From an uncultured Pelagibacteraceae bacterium (GTDB lineage Bacteria; Pseudomonadota; Alphaproteobacteria; Pelagibacterales; Pelagibacteraceae): 64,000 nucleotides of DNA. The DNA is taken from the NCBI GenBank assembly GCA_902522525.1, contig CABYVU010000001.1:1-64000 (forward strand), given 5' to 3'. Shown here piece after piece: positions 1 through 16,079 of this stretch (the stretch's first letter is position 1; the number at the start of each line of letters is the position of its first letter). The notes under the pieces are model-generated. The model saw only the letters and a list, made by a program, of their open reading frames with translations. It had not been told where the DNA came from and searched no databases. A program made the position numbers and the translations under genes.

Positions 1-2838
1 AAAAAGTTCAGAAAAAATATGTCTGACATTGGTTTAGATTTGCCGAAGTCAAGGATAATAAATAATTTCAAAGATGCCTCGAAATGTTTAAAAGAAATTG
101 GTTTGCCAGCAATTATAAGACCTTCATTCACTTTGGGTGGATTAGGTGGAGGTATTGCAAAAAGTAAAAAAGAATTCTTTAAACTTGTAAGAAATGGAAT
201 GAATGAGTCACCTCAAAATCAGGTTTTAATAGAGGAATCTTTAGAGGGGTGGAAAGAATTTGAAATGGAAGTTGTTAGAGACAAAAATGACAACTGTATA
301 ATCATTTGTTCTATAGAAAATGTAGATCCAATGGGAATACATACTGGAGACTCAATAACGGTAGCTCCAGCATTGACACTTACAGATAAAGAGTATCAAG
401 TAATGAGAAATGCATCTATAGCTTGTCTTCGAAAAATAGGTGTTGAGACTGGAGGATCAAATGTTCAGTTTGCAATAAACCCTAGAAATGGAAGAATGGT
501 TATAATTGAGATGAACCCAAGGGTATCAAGATCCTCAGCTCTAGCTTCTAAAGCCACAGGTTTTCCAATTGCAAAAGTAGCTGCTAAACTTGCAGTTGGA
601 TACACTCTTGATGAATTAAAAAATGAAATAACAAAGGTAACCCCTGCTTCATTTGAACCAACAATTGATTATGTGGTTACTAAAATACCTAGATTTACAT
701 TTGAGAAATTTTCTGACACCAAAGCTGTACTTGGAACATCAATGAGATCGGTTGGAGAGGCAATGGCAATTGGTAGAAATTTTAAAGAATCCTTCCAAAA
801 AGCTTTAGTTTCATTAGAAACTGGATTATCAGGACTGGACAATTTTTTTAATTATTCAAAAAAAGAGATTTTAAAAAATTTAAAAGTTAGCATTCCAAAT
901 AGACTATTATTAATTGGTGAAGCTTTTAGGAAAAATATTCCATTAAATACAATATACAAACTATCAAAAGTTGATCCTTGGTTCTTAAATCAAATTAAAG
1001 ATATTGTTGATGAAGAAAAAAATATAATTAAGAGAGGAATTCCAAGAACATTCAATGAGTTTAATAGAATTAAATCCATTGGTTTTTCAGATATAAAATT
1101 ATCAAAACTTACAGGAATTAAAGAGAAAATAGTTAGATCTAAAAGAGTTGCTCTTAAAGTTTTGCCTGTATTTAAAAAAGTAGATACTTGCGCAGCAGAA
1201 TTTAAATCCTTTACTCCTTACATGTATTCAACGTATCAAAGAAATTTTTCAATGAATACTGAGTGTGAGGCCGATCCTAGTAATAAGAAAAAAATAATTA
1301 TTCTTGGAGGAGGTCCAAACAGAATTGGACAAGGCATAGAGTTTGATTATTGCTGTTGTCAGGCAAGCTTTTCTCTGAAAGAAGCTGGATTTGAAACAAT
1401 AATGGTTAATTGTAACCCTGAAACAGTTTCAACAGACTATGACACCAGCGATAGACTATATTTTGAGCCACTGGTTGAGGAATATGTTCAAAATATTATT
1501 CTAAAAGAAAAATCAAAGGGAAATCTTATAGGGATTATTGCTCAATTTGGAGGCCAAACTCCTATTAAATTAGCAAAATTTTTACATGAAAATGAATTAC
1601 CAATACTTGGTACTCAATATACTTCCATTGATCTTGCAGAGGATAGAGATAGATTCAGAGATTTATTGATTAAATTAAAGTTAAAACAAGCAGAAAGTGG
1701 AATTGCTAACAAATTTGATCAAGCAATTAAAATAAGTGAAAAAATTGGACTGCCTGTTGTTGTTAGACCTTCATATGTTTTAGGTGGAAGAGCAATGGAA
1801 ATTGTTCATGATAAAAAACAACTTAAAAAGTTTATTAATGAGGCTTTTAAAGCTTCAGAACAAAATCCTATTTTAATCGATAAATTTATAGATCACGCTA
1901 TGGAAGTTGATGTGGATGCTATCTCTGATGGTAAAGATGTTTATGTTGCTGGTATTATGCAGCACATTGAAGAAGCGGGAGTACATTCTGGAGACTCTGC
2001 TTGTTGTCTACCTCCAGTTTCTATAAAAGATAATATTTTAAAAGAAATTAAAATACAAACGAGAAAATTAGCTTTAGCATTAAAAGTTAAAGGACTTTTA
2101 AATATTCAATTTGCAATTAAAAAAGATGAAATATTTGTTATTGAGGTAAACCCAAGAGCGAGCAGAACAGTTCCATTTGTATCGAAAGCTAATGGTATTC
2201 CATTGGCCAAAATTGCATCAAGAATAATGGCAGGTGAAAAACTTTCAAAATATAAGTTAAAATATAAAACAATTAAAAAATTTGCTGTTAAAGAAGCTGT
2301 ATTTCCATTTAACAAATTCCCAGATAGTGATCTATTACTTGGACCAGAAATGAAATCAACAGGTGAAGTGATGGGATTTGATGATGATTTTGGAATGGCA
2401 ATCGCTAAAAGTCAAATTGCAGCAGCAAACTCCCTTCCTACTAAAGGTTTAGCATTTTTATCTGTAAAAGATTCACACAAACAAGAGATTATTGGTGTTG
2501 CTCAAAGATTAATAAAACTTGGATTTACTTTGTCAGCTACAAGTGGAACTGCAGAAATATTAATAAAAAATGGAATGAAATGCAGAAAAATCAACAAAGT
2601 AAGTAGTGGTAAACCACATATAGTCGATGTTTTAAATTCTAAAAAAATTGCTTTAGTTATAAATACAGGTGGTGGAAATAGTGAAAGCAGAATTAATGAT
2701 GCTGTAGCTTTAAGAAGAGGAACTTTAGCAAATAAAATTCCTTATTGTACTAACATGTCAACCGCATACTCTTTTTTGGAAGCAATAAACTCTCTTAAAA
2801 CAAAGAAAATTAGAGTTAAAGCACTCCAAGAAAATTAG
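1..2838 (+). CDS. carB: Carbamoyl-phosphate synthase large subunit, 5'-truncated by the window edge
   Basis: Duplicated ATP-grasp/CPSase motifs ([30 protein letters not shown]), [21 protein letters not shown]-terminal MGS-like domain; frame is open from position 1 upstream of the called ATG. Confidence 0.97.
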   Translation, partial: KKFRKNMSDIGLDLPKSRIINNFKDASKCLKEIGLPAIIRPSFTLGGLGGGIAKSKKEFFKLVRNGMNESPQNQVLIEESLEGWKEFEMEVVRDKNDNCIIICSIENVDPMGIHTGDSITVAPALTLTDKEYQVMRNASIACLRKIGVETGGSNVQFAINPRNGRMVIIEMNPRVSRSSALASKATGFPIAKVAAKLAVGYTLDELKNEITKVTPASFEPTIDYVVTKIPRFTFEKFSDTKAVLGTSMRSVGEAMAIGRNFKESFQKALVSLETGLSGLDNFFNYSKKEILKNLKVSIPNRLLLIGEAFRKNIPLNTIYKLSKVDPWFLNQIKDIVDEEKNIIKRGIPRTFNEFNRIKSIGFSDIKLSKLTGIKEKIVRSKRVALKVLPVFKKVDTCAAEFKSFTPYMYSTYQRNFSMNTECEADPSNKKKIIILGGGPNRIGQGIEFDYCCCQASFSLKEAGFETIMVNCNPETVSTDYDTSDRLYFEPLVEEYVQNIILKEKSKGNLIGIIAQFGGQTPIKLAKFLHENELPILGTQYTSIDLAEDRDRFRDLLIKLKLKQAESGIANKFDQAIKISEKIGLPVVVRPSYVLGGRAMEIVHDKKQLKKFINEAFKASEQNPILIDKFIDHAMEVDVDAISDGKDVYVAGIMQHIEEAGVHSGDSACCLPPVSIKDNILKEIKIQTRKLALALKVKGLLNIQFAIKKDEIFVIEVNPRASRTVPFVSKANGIPLAKIASRIMAGEKLSKYKLKYKTIKKFAVKEAVFPFNKFPDSDLLLGPEMKSTGEVMGFDDDFGMAIAKSQIAAANSLPTKGLAFLSVKDSHKQEIIGVAQRLIKLGFTLSATSGTAEILIKNGMKCRKINKVSSGKPHIVDVLNSKKIALVINTGGGNSESRINDAVALRRGTLANKIPYCTNMSTAYSFLEAINSLKTKKIRVKALQEN

Positions 2839-4280
2839 GTATCGACGACCATAGTATCTTTAGATCCTCCACCTTGTGAACTATTAACTATAGTGCTTCC
2901 TTTTCTCAATGCAACTCTTGTTAGTCCACCTGTTGTGACATAAGTTGATTTACCATTTAATACAAAAGGTCTTAAATCCAAATGTCTCGGCTCAATTCCA
3001 TTTTCTGATATAGTTGGTGTTGTGGATAATATCTCTAAAGGTTGTGCCACAAAATCTCTAGGATTTTTTTTAATTTTCTTTATAACTTCTTCTCTCTCTT
3101 TTTTGGGAGCCTTAGGTCCTATCATTATTCCATAACCTCCAGAAGCATTTGCAGGTTTGACTACTAATTTAGAAATATTTTCAATTACATGCTGTCGATG
3201 AACCTTATCTTCGCAAAGAAATGTTTCAACTTGGTTTAATATTGGTTGTTCACCCAAATAATAGACGATCATTTTATTCACATAAGAGTAAACCGCCTTA
3301 TCATCCGCTACACCGGTTCCAAGTGCATTAATTATTCCGACGTTCCCTTTTTTCCAACATTTAAACAAACCAGGGACACCGATTAACGAATTTTTATTAA
3401 ATACCTTAGGGTCAAGAAACGTGTCATCTAATCTTCTGTAAATACAATCAACTTTTAATTTTCCTTTAACTGTTTTCATATAAACATGATCATTTTCAAC
3501 AAATAAATCTTTACCCTCAACTAAAGCTATGCCCATCTGCTCAGCTAAAAAGGAATGTTCAAAGTATGCCGAATTATAAATTCCAGGGGTTAAAACTACC
3601 ATATGAGGGTTATCAGTTTTTTTTGGTATACACTCGATCATGCTTTGATAAAGTTTATTTGAATATTGATGAACGGATGCAACCTTATATCTTGTAAATA
3701 ATTCTGGAAATACATCACGCATCACCATTCTGTTTTCTAACATATAAGAAACTCCAGATGGAACACGTAAATTATCTTCAAGAACTAAATATTCTCCGTT
3801 TATATTCCTAATTAAATCTACACCTGAGATATTAGCCCACGCTTTAAACTTTGGAGAAATTCCATCACATTCTTTAAGATAATATGGTGAGTTAAAAATT
3901 AAGTCTTTTGGTACCACTTTATCTTTAAAAATTTTTTTCTTATTATAGACATCATCAATAAACAAGTTTAATGCTTTTACCCTTTGAACTAAGCCTCTAG
4001 AAATTTTATTCCATTGTGTCTTAGGAATTATTCGAGGAATAATATCTAATGGCCATTTTTTTTCCTCAGCTCTATTGTTTGCTGCATAAACTCTAAAATT
4101 TATTCCTCTAGCACTTATCGTACTTTGACAATTTTTTTCAATTTCTTGGAGTTTTTTAGTTCCATGTCTTTCTAAAATACCAGACATAATTCTTGCGTGT
4201 TTTCTAAGCTTATTATCTTCCGTTAAATATCCATCATAAGCGGATTTAGCATCATAGTTTTTCCAAAACGAAGTAACCAT
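2835..4280 (-). CDS. Circularly permuted type 2 ATP-grasp protein (COG2308/DUF404-DUF407)
   Basis: Motifs [56 protein letters not shown]. Confidence 0.9.
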   Translation of the reverse strand: MVTSFWKNYDAKSAYDGYLTEDNKLRKHARIMSGILERHGTKKLQEIEKNCQSTISARGINFRVYAANNRAEEKKWPLDIIPRIIPKTQWNKISRGLVQRVKALNLFIDDVYNKKKIFKDKVVPKDLIFNSPYYLKECDGISPKFKAWANISGVDLIRNINGEYLVLEDNLRVPSGVSYMLENRMVMRDVFPELFTRYKVASVHQYSNKLYQSMIECIPKKTDNPHMVVLTPGIYNSAYFEHSFLAEQMGIALVEGKDLFVENDHVYMKTVKGKLKVDCIYRRLDDTFLDPKVFNKNSLIGVPGLFKCWKKGNVGIINALGTGVADDKAVYSYVNKMIVYYLGEQPILNQVETFLCEDKVHRQHVIENISKLVVKPANASGGYGIMIGPKAPKKEREEVIKKIKKNPRDFVAQPLEILSTTPTISENGIEPRHLDLRPFVLNGKSTYVTTGGLTRVALRKGSTIVNSSQGGGSKDTMVVDT

Positions 4281-4387
4281 ATTTAAGATTTTTTATTAAA
4301 TAAATTTGCAAAACAAATGCTAAAATTAAATATCAGCTATGACATAAAAGGTTTGAAAAATATGGCTTTTTTAAATAAGAATTGGTC

Positions 4388-5113
4388 ATGACATATTGTA
4401 TAGGAATTAAAACAAACGAAGGATTGGTATTTGCATCAGACTCCAGGACTAACGCAGGTTTAGATAACGTAAATATATATTCTAAAATGTTTACACATGA
4501 TGTTGGGGATAGAACAATAGTAATTGTTACATCAGGAAATTTAGGAACATCACAGGCAGTCTATAAATCAATCGAAAAAGATTTAAGTAGTTCATCTGGA
4601 ATAATGAATTTAAATACTTGCAAAGATTTTGAACAAATAGCTTCTTATGTAGGTTCATTAAATATAGAACATTCATCTCCTCAGGGAATTAACACTGATA
4701 ATGTTCTTCTAGGTTCTACTTTTATAATTGGTGGACAAATTAAAGGTCAAAGGCCAGAGTTGTATTTAATTTACCCACAAGGAAATTACATAAGACCAGC
4801 AGACAGTAAACCGTATCTTGTTATTGGAGAAGTTAAATATGGAAAACCAATACTTGATAGAGTTATAAAACCGAATGTTTCAATTGGAGATGCATCTAGG
4901 TGTGCTTTGATATCAATGGACTCAACATTAAAAAGTGACCTTACTGTAGGCCCACCAATAGATTTTGCCATATATAAAAAAGATGAAAATAAATTAGCCT
5001 CTTTGAAATGTTTAAGTTTAAATGATGAGGATTATTCGAAAGTTTGTAATACATGGTCTGAAGGGATTTTTAAAGTTTTTGATACATTTCCAAGGTTTGA
5101 TTGGGAAAATTAA
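4388..5113 (+). CDS. Proteasome-type peptidase, Anbu (ancestral beta subunit) family
   Basis: N-terminus MTYCIGIKTNEGLVFASDSRTNAGLDNVNIYSKMF with putative Thr1 nucleophile after Met removal; ORF-track start at 4382 is TTG, the ATG at 4388 places Thr at position 2. Confidence 0.9.
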   Translation: MTYCIGIKTNEGLVFASDSRTNAGLDNVNIYSKMFTHDVGDRTIVIVTSGNLGTSQAVYKSIEKDLSSSSGIMNLNTCKDFEQIASYVGSLNIEHSSPQGINTDNVLLGSTFIIGGQIKGQRPELYLIYPQGNYIRPADSKPYLVIGEVKYGKPILDRVIKPNVSIGDASRCALISMDSTLKSDLTVGPPIDFAIYKKDENKLASLKCLSLNDEDYSKVCNTWSEGIFKVFDTFPRFDWEN

Positions 5114-5775
5114 TTATCTACTTTCCAATCTGTTTCAAAAGTAACATAATTTACTTGTAAACATCTTCTCTCTTTGATTATTTCTTTTTTTTCCATCCCA
5201 TGCCAAGTATCAGGACCACTTGAAAAAAAATATCCATAATTATCTTTATAAGGCAGTGTTTTTATGAGTTTTAAATTATTATCATAAAAATCTGTCCCCA
5301 AATCCTCACTTTCATTATGTTTATTTACAAATAGCAAACAAGACATAAGTTTCTCTTTGATATCACAATGCGGTTTTAACCAAAAACCCTCTCGATCACA
5401 TATTACTTCGACTCTTACATATGAACTTGATAAATCTTTATTGATTAATTCTGATATTTTTTGATAGGTTTTTTTTCTCTGAAGTTCTTTGATTAGATTG
5501 GTAAGTCCAGGGAATTCATTTGAATTTTCCTTAGTTACAAAGCATCTAAATTTTAAGGCCTTACCTCCATCTGAAATTCCTTTTCTAAATTTTCCTTCTC
5601 CTCCATCAATTGCTCTTGTACCATCGTAATTAAGATTATGTTTTGAAGGATCAGAAATATCTGCTGTTATTATCTCATTTATTTGAATATCAGTGAGGGG
5701 TTTATCTAATTCCCAATGTACAAATGGACTATCAAATTTTTTTGAATTATTAAGTATCGAATTTAAATAGGACAT
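5110..5775 (-). CDS. 2OG-Fe(II) oxygenase-like protein
   Basis: HCD ... WHGMEKKEIIKERRCLQVNYV consistent with HxD...H iron ligands and a C-terminal Arg. Confidence 0.55.
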   Translation of the reverse strand: MSYLNSILNNSKKFDSPFVHWELDKPLTDIQINEIITADISDPSKHNLNYDGTRAIDGGEGKFRKGISDGGKALKFRCFVTKENSNEFPGLTNLIKELQRKKTYQKISELINKDLSSSYVRVEVICDREGFWLKPHCDIKEKLMSCLLFVNKHNESEDLGTDFYDNNLKLIKTLPYKDNYGYFFSSGPDTWHGMEKKEIIKERRCLQVNYVTFETDWKVDN

Positions 5776-6719
5776 TAATTATTTATTTTCTCTTTAATAA
5801 TTTTCGCAACTCTATTAGTTTCATCAAGTTTTTCATAGGTCCAAGTTTCTATTTCTTCTCCAAGGTTTCTAGTGATATTTAATTCTCTAAATAAATTTCT
5901 AAATCTTTGGAATCTTATATCATTTTTTCTGGGTAAAATGTTTGCAATATAAACAGGTTTTCCAGTTAAGGCAGCCTCAGAAATCATTGAACTAGAGTCG
6001 CAAGTTACTATTATATTCTCAGATATAGCCAGCGCAGATAAGTAAGCCTTTTTATCAACATTCATTATAACTGTGTGATTTTCACCAAAAAATTCTTTTG
6101 CATAATGAATAGTATTTAATGGTGTTCTCATTGATGGGATAACAACAATTTGAAAATCATGTTTTTTTAAAAGTTTATAAAAAATTGAAAAAATATGTTT
6201 CATATTCTTAGTTGAATAGTCATAGTATTTTGTTGGTCCACCCATTATTAAACACCAAATTTTTCTATGGTCTTTTTTTATAAAGGCGTTTAGATAATCC
6301 TTACTCTCTAATATTTCATTTTCTGAGAGGTAATGGAGAGCTCCTTTTGTAGTAATAACATTAGATCCATTAATTCCATCATGCTCTGGTGCAACTATAA
6401 AATCAAAATAATTAAAGTTTATTTTTGGGTCTTGAATATGAATATTAGAGACTTTTTTATTTGAAATACTTTTCAAATGAATAGATGGAATTATACTTTT
6501 TCTTCCGCAAGATATAATTAAATCATAATCTGATTGATTAATTTTTTTATAAACTCTTTGAGAAATTGGCGTAAATTTTGGTGGAATTAACTTCCATAAA
6601 TTATTTAGTTCAACCTTATGGTGAGTAAAATCTATATCCAAAGCTTTAGCTAAGCCTTCAACCTGGCTCAGCATTCCGTGCATACCCTCGGTCAATAAAA
6701 TACCTTTTAATTTGCTCAT
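5775..6719 (-). CDS. ELM1-like family protein (COG3660)
   Basis: LIMGGPTKYYDYS, VTCDSSSMISEAALTGKPVYI motifs of the glycosyltransferase-like ELM1 family. Confidence 0.75.
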   Translation of the reverse strand: MSKLKGILLTEGMHGMLSQVEGLAKALDIDFTHHKVELNNLWKLIPPKFTPISQRVYKKINQSDYDLIISCGRKSIIPSIHLKSISNKKVSNIHIQDPKINFNYFDFIVAPEHDGINGSNVITTKGALHYLSENEILESKDYLNAFIKKDHRKIWCLIMGGPTKYYDYSTKNMKHIFSIFYKLLKKHDFQIVVIPSMRTPLNTIHYAKEFFGENHTVIMNVDKKAYLSALAISENIIVTCDSSSMISEAALTGKPVYIANILPRKNDIRFQRFRNLFRELNITRNLGEEIETWTYEKLDETNRVAKIIKEKINN

Positions 6720-6739
6720 TATTAACTATATAGACCTCT

Positions 6740-7687
6740 ATGAGTGAAAAACCAACTAAACATACAAAAGTGTTAATAATTGGATCTGGTCCAGCGGGCT
6801 ACACTGCTGCAGTTTATGCAGCAAGAGCTATGCTGAAACCAATGCTAGTTGCAGGTATGCAGCCAGGTGGTCAACTAACAATTACAACTGATGTTGAGAA
6901 CTATCCAGGGTTTGCTGATGTTATACAAGGTCCATGGTTAATGGAACAAATGAGAGAGCAAGCAAAAGCCGTAGGAACAGATTTAGTTGATGATCATATT
7001 CAATCAGTAAATCTAAAATCTAAACCTTTTGAAGCAATCGGAGATGGTGGACAAAAATATACTGCAGACTCAATTATTATTTCAACAGGTGCACAAGCAA
7101 GATGGCTAAATATTGAGTCAGAAGAAAAATTTAAAGGATTTGGAGTTTCGGCATGTGCAACATGTGATGGTTTCTTTTTTAAAGATAAAACAGTTGCAGT
7201 AGTTGGTGGTGGTAACGCGGCAGTTGAGGAGGCAATGTTTCTAACAAAATTTGCATCAAAAGTACAATTAATTCACAGAAGAAATGAACTAAGAGCAGAA
7301 AAACTTTTACAAAAAAAATTAATGGAAAATAAAAAAATTGAGATTATTTGGGACTCTGTTGTTGAAGAAGTAACAGGTGATAGTGAACCAAAAAATGTAA
7401 AAGGCTTGAAAATTAAAAATGTTAAAACTAATGAAATATCAGAATTAAAAATAGATGGTTTGTTTATAGCTATTGGCCACGACCCTGCAACTGCACTTTT
7501 TAAGGATCAATTAGAAATGGACAATACAGGATATTTAATTACTAAAAGTGATTCTACAGAAACAAATATTCCAGGTGTTTATGCTGCTGGAGATGTTAAA
7601 GATAAAATTTATCGGCAAGCTGTAACTGCAGCAGGAATGGGCTGTATGGCTGCATTAGAAGCTGAGAAATATTTGGCTTCAAATTAG
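6740..7687 (+). CDS. trxB: Thioredoxin reductase
   Basis: IIGSGPAGYTAAVYAARA, CATCDG redox site, AAGDVKDKIYRQAVTAAGMGCMAA. Confidence 0.96.
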   Translation: MSEKPTKHTKVLIIGSGPAGYTAAVYAARAMLKPMLVAGMQPGGQLTITTDVENYPGFADVIQGPWLMEQMREQAKAVGTDLVDDHIQSVNLKSKPFEAIGDGGQKYTADSIIISTGAQARWLNIESEEKFKGFGVSACATCDGFFFKDKTVAVVGGGNAAVEEAMFLTKFASKVQLIHRRNELRAEKLLQKKLMENKKIEIIWDSVVEEVTGDSEPKNVKGLKIKNVKTNEISELKIDGLFIAIGHDPATALFKDQLEMDNTGYLITKSDSTETNIPGVYAAGDVKDKIYRQAVTAAGMGCMAALEAEKYLASN

Positions 7688-7711
7688 TTAAATATCATCT
7701 ATAAGAGTTAA

Positions 7712-8095
7712 ATGGAAAATATTGTTAAGCAAATACAATTATTGGCTTTAGTAATAATTCTTATAGCTACAATAATTGCATTTGGTATAGAAGTTTATCA
7801 AATGATTTCCATTCAAAAAGTTACACTTGCTGATCTGTTACTACTCTTTCTATACTTAGAGGTATTGGCTATGGTTAGGGTATTTTGGGAAAGTCAATCA
7901 ATTCAAATTACCTTACCATTATTTATTGCGATAACTGCCTTATCAAGATTTATTATTTTGCAAGGAAAATCAATAAATCCAGAAGTATTACTATATGAAG
8001 CTGGAGCAATTGTTTTAATTGCTATAGCAATACTTGTTTTAAGATTTAGAAATTCACCATTATTTGGTTTAGAAAAAAAGAAAAAAAATAAATAA
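7712..8095 (+). CDS. PsiE-family membrane protein (phosphate-starvation-inducible E-like)
   Basis: Four hydrophobic segments; LLLFLYLEVLAMVRVFWES ... ALSRFIIL pattern. Confidence 0.7.
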   Translation: MENIVKQIQLLALVIILIATIIAFGIEVYQMISIQKVTLADLLLLFLYLEVLAMVRVFWESQSIQITLPLFIAITALSRFIILQGKSINPEVLLYEAGAIVLIAIAILVLRFRNSPLFGLEKKKKNK

Positions 8096-8107
8096 TTTAT
8101 TCACCAT

Positions 8108-12498
<4,391 letters not shown>

Positions 12499-12517
<19 letters not shown>

Positions 12518-13254
12518 TTATTACGGGTGGGGCCACCAGAATTGGAGCTGCTATAGCTAAAAAACTCTCTGGTAAAGGAATAGAAATAGTTATTCATTTC
12601 AATAAATCAAAAACAAAAGCAGAAATCCTTAAAAAAGAATTATCACAAAATGGTACAAAGGTTTATTTAGTAAAAGGAGATCTAAGTGTAGAAAAAGATG
12701 TAAATAAAATTGTTAAGTTTGCAAAAAATAAACTTAAATATTTTGACTGTCTGATAAACAACGCATCACTTTTTGAAAATGACAAATTAGAGAATTTTAC
12801 TACTGATAGTTGGGGGCATCACTTAAGAACTAATTTAAGAACACCTGCTCTTCTATCAAAAGAATTTGCTAAAAATATTAAAGGAAAAAATAACAATATT
12901 ATTAATATAATTGATCAAAGAGTATTTAAACTAACACCATACTTTTTTTCTTATACTATCAGTAAAACTGGTCTTTATACTTTGACCAAGACTAGTGCAA
13001 TGAGTTTAGCTCCAAAAATAAGAGTAAATGGTATTGCGCCAGGCCCTACAATCAAAAACAAGAGGCAAAGTGAGAAACATTTCAAAAAACAATACATGGC
13101 AACTCCATTAAAAAGACAGGTAGATGTTGAACAGATATGTAATGCTGTTGACTTTTTTATAAAAAATAGATCTATTACAGGACAGGTAATTTCAATTGAT
13201 AGCGGTCAAAGTTTAAACTGGCAAACACCCGATATTATGGGAAGTAAAGAATGA
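12499..13254 (+). CDS. Short-chain dehydrogenase/reductase, FolM/pteridine-reductase-like
   Basis: [36 protein letters not shown]; directly precedes a folB-like gene. Confidence 0.75.
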
Positions 13255-13676
13255 AAAAAAATAATCTAAAAATTGTTAAAATTGACAAAAATAAAACTCT
13301 ATTTAATTATGAAAAAAAGGTACTTATTAAAGAGCTTATTCTTGACTTAAAACTTGGGTATTTTGATTTTGAAAAGAAAGCTCCCCAGAAAGTAAAATTT
13401 AACTTAGAGGTAAATTATGAAGACAAAAAACCTTCTAACGACAAAGATATTAAATCAATCGTAAATTATGCAAAAATTGTAAAATTGATAAAAAAACTAA
13501 TTAAAAATAAACATTATAATTTTCTTGAAACATTAGCTGAAGATGTGTTCGATGAACTATTCAAAGACAAAAGAATTGATAAAATAAGTCTTCAAATTGA
13601 GAAGTTAGAAATCATGAAAGATTGTTCATCCGTTGGTATTCAAATTTCAAAAAAAAGAAGTCATGGTAAGCTCTGA
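13251..13676 (+). CDS. folB: Dihydroneopterin aldolase-like protein
   Basis: [39 protein letters not shown]; typical length and position after an SDR. Confidence 0.75.
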   Translation: MKKNNLKIVKIDKNKTLFNYEKKVLIKELILDLKLGYFDFEKKAPQKVKFNLEVNYEDKKPSNDKDIKSIVNYAKIVKLIKKLIKNKHYNFLETLAEDVFDELFKDKRIDKISLQIEKLEIMKDCSSVGIQISKKRSHGKL

Positions 13677-15498
13677 TATTGGTAAAGAAGCAATAAAAAA
13701 GGAGTTACCACTTATACCCAAACTTCCTGGAGTTTATAGGATGTTAAATTCTAAAAACGAGATACTTTATGTTGGTAAGGCAAAAAACTTGCCAAATAGG
13801 TTAAAAAGTTATGTATCAGAGAAAAATCATATAATTAGAACTGAGAGAATGTTATCTCAAACAACCAAAATTGAGATTACCAGTACCTCAAATGAGAGTG
13901 AGGCACTACTTTTAGAAGCAAACTTAATTAAAAAGTATAAACCAAGATTTAATATTCTACTTAGAGACGACAAATCATTTCCATTTATTTTTATTGGTAA
14001 TAAAGATAAATGGCCTCAAATTAGACGACACAGAGGAAAAAAAACTAAGGAAGGTTTTTATTTTGGACCATTTGCTTCGGCAGGATCGGCAAACTGGACC
14101 ATCAAAATGATCCAAAAAATTTTTCAGCTTAGAGTTTGTGATGATACAGTTTTTAAAAAAAGAGAAAGACCATGTATCCTTTATCAAATTAAACGATGTT
14201 CTGGGCCATGTGTTGGATATATAGAAGAGGATGAATATAAGATGTCAGTAGACAACGCAATTGAATTCGTATCAGGGAAATCAAGAAAAATTCAAAAAAA
14301 TTTATCAAACCAAATGGAAAAGGCTAGTGAAGATTTAGATTTTGAAAAAGCTGCAATATTAAGAGATAGAATAAAATCTTTAAATATTATTCAGTCATCT
14401 CAAAGAATAAATGAGGCAAATTTAGTAGAGGCAGATGTAATAGCTGGCTACAAAGAGTCTGGAAAAACTTGTATTCAAGTTTTTTTCTATAGATCAAAAC
14501 AAAACTGGGGTAATCAAGCTTTTTTTCCGAAACATGATCCAGATGATAACATAAAAGAAATCCTTAATTCTTTTGTATCTCAATTCTATGAAAACAAAAG
14601 TGTCCCGAGCTCTATTATTTTAAGTGAAGATATTAAAGAAAAAGTTTTAATTGAAAAAACACTTTCACAAAAAGAAAATAAAGAAATAAATATTTCAGTA
14701 GCAAAAAAAGGATCTAAACTTAAAGTTGTAAATCAAGCACTCAAAAATGCAAAAGGCAGCTTAAATAGAAAAATTTATGAAAGCCAAAATAATAAAGAGC
14801 TTTTTGATAATGTATCTAAAAAATTTGATTTAGAAAATAATATTAATTTAGTCGAAGTTTATGACAATAGTCATATTCAGGGAACTAATAGTGTAGGTGC
14901 ACTAATTACATATGGTGAGGAAGGTTTTATTAAGAAAAGATATAGAAAATTTAATATTAAAATTAAAAAGAATGAACAAGATGATTATGGAATGATGCGT
15001 GAGGTTTTAAACAGAAGATTTAAAAGAGCTGTTCAAGAAAAAGATAATTATTTAACCATGCCAGACTTAGTAATAATCGATGGAGGAAAAGGGCAATATT
15101 CTGTAGCAAGAGAAACACTTAATGAATTAGGACTTCATGATATTCCAATGATAGCAATTGCAAAAGGGAAATATAGAAACAGTGGAAACGAAACTTTTTT
15201 TCATAATGGTAGAGAATTCAAATTTGAAAAGAACGACCCTACTCTCTTTTTCTTACAAAGATTAAGAGATGAGTCCCACCGATTTGCAATTAGCGCTCAT
15301 AGAGCTAAGAGGAAAAAGGGTATTAGTAAGTCTTTGCTTGATCAAATTGATGGGATTGGATCTATTAGAAAAAGAGCTCTTTTAAACCATTTTGGTTCAG
15401 CAAGAGCTGTTGAATCAGCCAGCCTAGATGAGATTAAAACAGTTGAAGGAGTTGAAGAAAAAGTTGCCAAAAAGATATATAATTTCTTTCACGAATGA
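13663..15498 (+). CDS. uvrC: UvrABC excinuclease subunit C
   Basis: GIY-YIG-like [33 protein letters not shown] motif, DNSHIQGT, helix-hairpin-helix C-terminus; start moved to the internal ATG at 13663. Confidence 0.97.
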   Translation: MVSSDIGKEAIKKELPLIPKLPGVYRMLNSKNEILYVGKAKNLPNRLKSYVSEKNHIIRTERMLSQTTKIEITSTSNESEALLLEANLIKKYKPRFNILLRDDKSFPFIFIGNKDKWPQIRRHRGKKTKEGFYFGPFASAGSANWTIKMIQKIFQLRVCDDTVFKKRERPCILYQIKRCSGPCVGYIEEDEYKMSVDNAIEFVSGKSRKIQKNLSNQMEKASEDLDFEKAAILRDRIKSLNIIQSSQRINEANLVEADVIAGYKESGKTCIQVFFYRSKQNWGNQAFFPKHDPDDNIKEILNSFVSQFYENKSVPSSIILSEDIKEKVLIEKTLSQKENKEINISVAKKGSKLKVVNQALKNAKGSLNRKIYESQNNKELFDNVSKKFDLENNINLVEVYDNSHIQGTNSVGALITYGEEGFIKKRYRKFNIKIKKNEQDDYGMMREVLNRRFKRAVQEKDNYLTMPDLVIIDGGKGQYSVARETLNELGLHDIPMIAIAKGKYRNSGNETFFHNGREFKFEKNDPTLFFLQRLRDESHRFAISAHRAKRKKGISKSLLDQIDGIGSIRKRALLNHFGSARAVESASLDEIKTVEGVEEKVAKKIYNFFHE

Positions 15499-16079
15499 AA
15501 ATCAAAATTCCAAATTATCTCACAATTGGTAGAATTATTATCGTTCCAATATTTGTATTTACATTTTATTTACCTGGATTTTATGGAGACGTAATTCCTT
15601 TTGCTTTGTTTGTAATTGCCTCTTTTACTGATTTCTTAGATGGACTTTTAGCAAGAATGTTTAAGGAAGAATCTAAACTTGGCGAATTACTAGATCCAAT
15701 TGCAGATAAAATCATAGTAGCAACTGCACTCATATTATTAGTTATGGATGGGACTATTAAAAATTATGAAGTCATAGCTGCAATAATTATATTAACAAGG
15801 GAGATACTAATCTCTGGTTTGAGAGAATTTTTGGCAAAAGGAAGTGTTAAACTACCTGTCTCAAGTTTAGCAAAAGTTAAAACTTTTCTTCAAATGTTTT
15901 CAATTTCTGTTTTGCTTACAGGAGATACTGGAAATAAAATTATAAATTTCCAAGATTATAATGCTCAAACAATTGGTATAATTTTATTGTGGCTTTCTGC
16001 ATTTCTTACATTGTATACCGGTTATGAATATTTAAGAAAAGGTATTGACCATGCAATATCTGAAGATAATAAAAATTAA
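15495..16079 (+). CDS. pgsA: CDP-diacylglycerol-glycerol-3-phosphate 3-phosphatidyltransferase
   Basis: CDP-alcohol phosphatidyltransferase motif [29 protein letters not shown]. Confidence 0.95.
   Translation: MKIKIPNYLTIGRIIIVPIFVFTFYLPGFYGDVIPFALFVIASFTDFLDGLLARMFKEESKLGELLDPIADKIIVATALILLVMDGTIKNYEVIAAIIILTREILISGLREFLAKGSVKLPVSSLAKVKTFLQMFSISVLLTGDTGNKIINFQDYNAQTIGIILLWLSAFLTLYTGYEYLRKGIDHAISEDNKN

Noticed and set aside
2106-2315. Minus-strand ORF antisense to carB
   Set aside because: Fully embedded in a strongly supported gene, no recognisable motifs; a by-product of AT-rich codon usage
4304-4318. ATTTG-N5-CAAAT dyad in the Anbu/ATP-grasp spacer
   Set aside because: Only 5-bp AT-rich arms; expected often by chance in this composition
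4786-4971. Minus-strand ORF antisense to the Anbu gene
   Set aside because: Lies inside a well-supported CDS, no domain signal
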